Positions 62,903 to 64,000 of a stretch of 64,000 bases of DNA are shown piece by piece. Position numbers and translations under genes: made by a program. Location of the stretch: positions 124,001 through 188,000 of the forward strand of contig CAVPYB010000012.1 in the NCBI GenBank assembly GCA_963709875.1, written 5' to 3'. Position 1 is the first letter of the stretch. Every line of letters begins with the position of its first letter. Below the pieces are notes generated by a model. It saw only the letters and a program-made list of their open reading frames with translations, made no database searches and was not told the origin of the DNA. This DNA comes from JAQBDA01 sp963709875 (GTDB taxonomy: Bacteria; Chloroflexota; Anaerolineae; Anaerolineales; UBA4823).

Positions 62903-63259
62903 TCAAACCTCTCGCCGGAACTGGGCTGTGCGCTGTGTCTGGTCGCGCCGGATGGTGTACACGACGCTGACTTCTAGGGTCGAATCGACGCTCCTGACTT
63001 CCAGCGCGTTGACCAAGATCAGGTCGCCCAGCCATTGCTGCAAGGAGCCCTGCACCAGGAATTGGGTAGCAGCAGCCAGCTCTGCGCTGTTGGGATCGAA
63101 GACCATCTGCAGCAGACCGCTGCCGAAGGTAGGGCGGTTGACGCGCTCGCCAGGGGCGGTGAACAGCACCTGTTCGATCAGGTCGCGGATATGCTCGTCC
63201 TGGTCGGTCGTGGCAGTGCGGCCGCGCGAGTCGAGATGAAACGGGTAATCAATCTGCAT
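62903..63259 (-). CDS. GPW/gp25 family baseplate protein
   Basis: 118 aa, the usual length. IDYPFHLDSRGRTATTDQDEHIRDLIEQVLFTAPGERVNRPTFGSGLLQMVFDPNS is the gp25 signature (the EPR-like core appears here as the GERVNRP region), followed by VEVSVVYTIRRD-type strands. gp25 starts sheath assembly at the baseplate in T4, T6SS and eCIS particles. Six-base gap to the PAAR-like gene and four-base gap to the gpJ gene show a compact operon. Confidence 0.92.
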   Translation of the reverse strand: MQIDYPFHLDSRGRTATTDQDEHIRDLIEQVLFTAPGERVNRPTFGSGLLQMVFDPNSAELAAATQFLVQGSLQQWLGDLILVNALEVRSVDSTLEVSVVYTIRRDQTQRTAQFRREV

Positions 63260-63265
63260 GGCTGG

Positions 63266-63583
63266 TCACATACCTTTCACACGAAACTGGGTCATCACCA
63301 CGGTCAAAGGGGTACCGGGAGGCATGGCAATCGCCTGGCTGTCCTGAAGCAATACAGGCACACCCCCAGCGCGTACGCGCGTGGCGCCCGTCACCCAGGT
63401 TGCAGTAACGCATGGCGGGATGGGCGGGGGTACTAACGGGCACCCGGCGACGACATAGGGCGCAGACTGGGTCACCACTGGCTGCCCACCAACCATCACC
63501 CTCGGAAAAGGCACAGTTGGCTGGGCCTGACCGCCGTGTGAGCACAGCACTGTGGCACCGACGTGCAGCAGGTAGCCGGGCAT
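63266..63583 (-). CDS. PAAR-like spike-tip protein
   Basis: 105-106 aa; ATG 63583 or GTG 63586, both overlapping the end of the spike gene (ATGTGATG). Glycine- and proline-rich, with GYLLHVGATVLCSHGGQAQP, RVMVGGQPVV and a Cys/His distribution (CSHGG, GCPLVPPPIPPCVT) like the zinc-binding cone of PAAR or DUF4280 tips. It would sharpen the gp5/VgrG spike. Confidence 0.8.
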   Translation of the reverse strand: MPGYLLHVGATVLCSHGGQAQPTVPFPRVMVGGQPVVTQSAPYVVAGCPLVPPPIPPCVTATWVTGATRVRAGGVPVLLQDSQAIAMPPGTPLTVVMTQFRVKGM

Positions 63584-64000
63584 CACATCACCTCCAGGGC
63601 GCCGTTATTGATCGACACCGAGATCGGGCTGAGCTTGACCGAGGCAGCGCCATTGGTCAGCTCGATTCCAGTGGGGCCAATCTTAACTGTGGAAGGCGTG
63701 GCCTCGATCTGGATGCCGCTGACATCGAAGGTCATTTTGAGCGGCACCGCCACGACCGGCGGGCTGACTTCTATGGTAAGACCGCCCGCGCCGGGGATGT
63801 CGTTGATCGTCAGGGTGATCCCATCGGTCTTGAAGACCTTCATCTGCGGGATTGCAGGCTGGGCAGGGGCTTCGCCAACGCCCCAGAAACCTCCGCTCCA
63901 GATCGGGTAATCCGGGTCGCCGCTTTCGAATTCGACCCATACATTAGCCCCGGTGGGCGGGATGGCGAAAAATCCCACCCCGGAACCGGCGTAGGGAGCG
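63583..64000 (-). CDS. gp5/VgrG-like baseplate spike protein (5' end outside window)
   Basis: At least 139 C-terminal residues; the frame is open through the right edge. APYAGSGVGFFAIPPTGANVWVEFESGDPDYPIWSGGFWG is the OB-fold signature of phage baseplate assembly protein V and VgrG (YAG..GFF.IP..G..VWVEFE). A repetitive beta-strand region follows (KVFKTDGITLTINDIPGAGGLTIEVSP, GIQIEATPSTVKIGPTGIEL) that would form the triple-stranded beta-helix needle. Its stop overlaps the PAAR-like gene. Confidence 0.85.
   Translation of the reverse strand, partial: APYAGSGVGFFAIPPTGANVWVEFESGDPDYPIWSGGFWGVGEAPAQPAIPQMKVFKTDGITLTINDIPGAGGLTIEVSPPVVAVPLKMTFDVSGIQIEATPSTVKIGPTGIELTNGAASVKLSPISVSINNGALEVM

Noticed and set aside
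1..64000. CRISPR arrays, rRNA or tRNA genes
   Set aside because: No regularly spaced identical repeats and no cloverleaf or rRNA-like segments were found on reading both strands.

Overview
The window reads as GC-rich chromosomal DNA of a Chloroflexota bacterium, most likely class Anaerolineae. This is inferred from gene content: a PolX-type polymerase with a PHP domain, paired alpha/alpha-toroid proteins, Thr/Pro-rich linkers after single membrane anchors, secreted proteins ending in a hydrophobic LP(L/M)(I/V) tail, and a CrtB/CrtI carotenoid pair. No rRNA, tRNA or CRISPR array was seen. At least ten genes between 1 and 45 kb are broken by single frameshifts that leave both halves of a conserved protein intact. 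Several lie in C or G runs, so assembly indels are the simplest explanation. The large genes from 45 to 64 kb are intact.

Layout. 0-4.7 kb: end of a NYN-domain gene, a structured candidate small RNA, a RIO kinase behind a leader-peptide/terminator arrangement, a secreted protein, and PolX. 4.7-9.1 kb: a small defence-type island with a type IIG restriction-modification enzyme divergent from a winged-HTH/GHKL-ATPase/STAS-like protein, flanked by related hairpin elements. 9.1-17.2 kb: a MscS channel, a DUF72 protein, then a histidine kinase/response regulator pair divergent from a 59-aa membrane protein and an ABC-2 exporter. 17.3-25.4 kb: an acetyltransferase, an AT-richer SDR gene, and a minus-strand seven-gene cluster led by a WYL regulator (acetyltransferase, GyrI-like, two toroid proteins, HEAT-like, BtrH-like).

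25.6-45 kb: a sulfite-oxidase-family protein; a complete insertion sequence with a 9-bp target duplication; DUF4287/DUF5655; CrtI and CrtB; a DUF2807 adhesin-like lipoprotein; a BNR-repeat protein; a VOC protein; an ECF sigma/anti-sigma/lipoprotein block; a DUF3179 lipoprotein; a scarred region with truncated genes and palindromic repeats; and an APC transporter fused to universal-stress domains.

45-52.8 kb: a 1035-residue protein with two divergent kinase domains next to a membrane-anchored TPR protein, then TfoX-like, DUF2461 and FAD oxidoreductase genes, two large tandem inverted repeats and a 48-aa membrane peptide. 52.8-64 kb: a tightly packed minus-strand module encoding a contractile-injection-system baseplate (gp5/VgrG-like spike, PAAR-like tip, gp25, two gpJ-type proteins, a gpI/beta-helix protein, DUF6519), cut by the window end. 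Promoters of the WYL regulator, DUF4287/DUF5655 and TfoX genes each carry a TAGAA...TTCTA palindrome just downstream of the -10 box, suggesting a small shared regulon.
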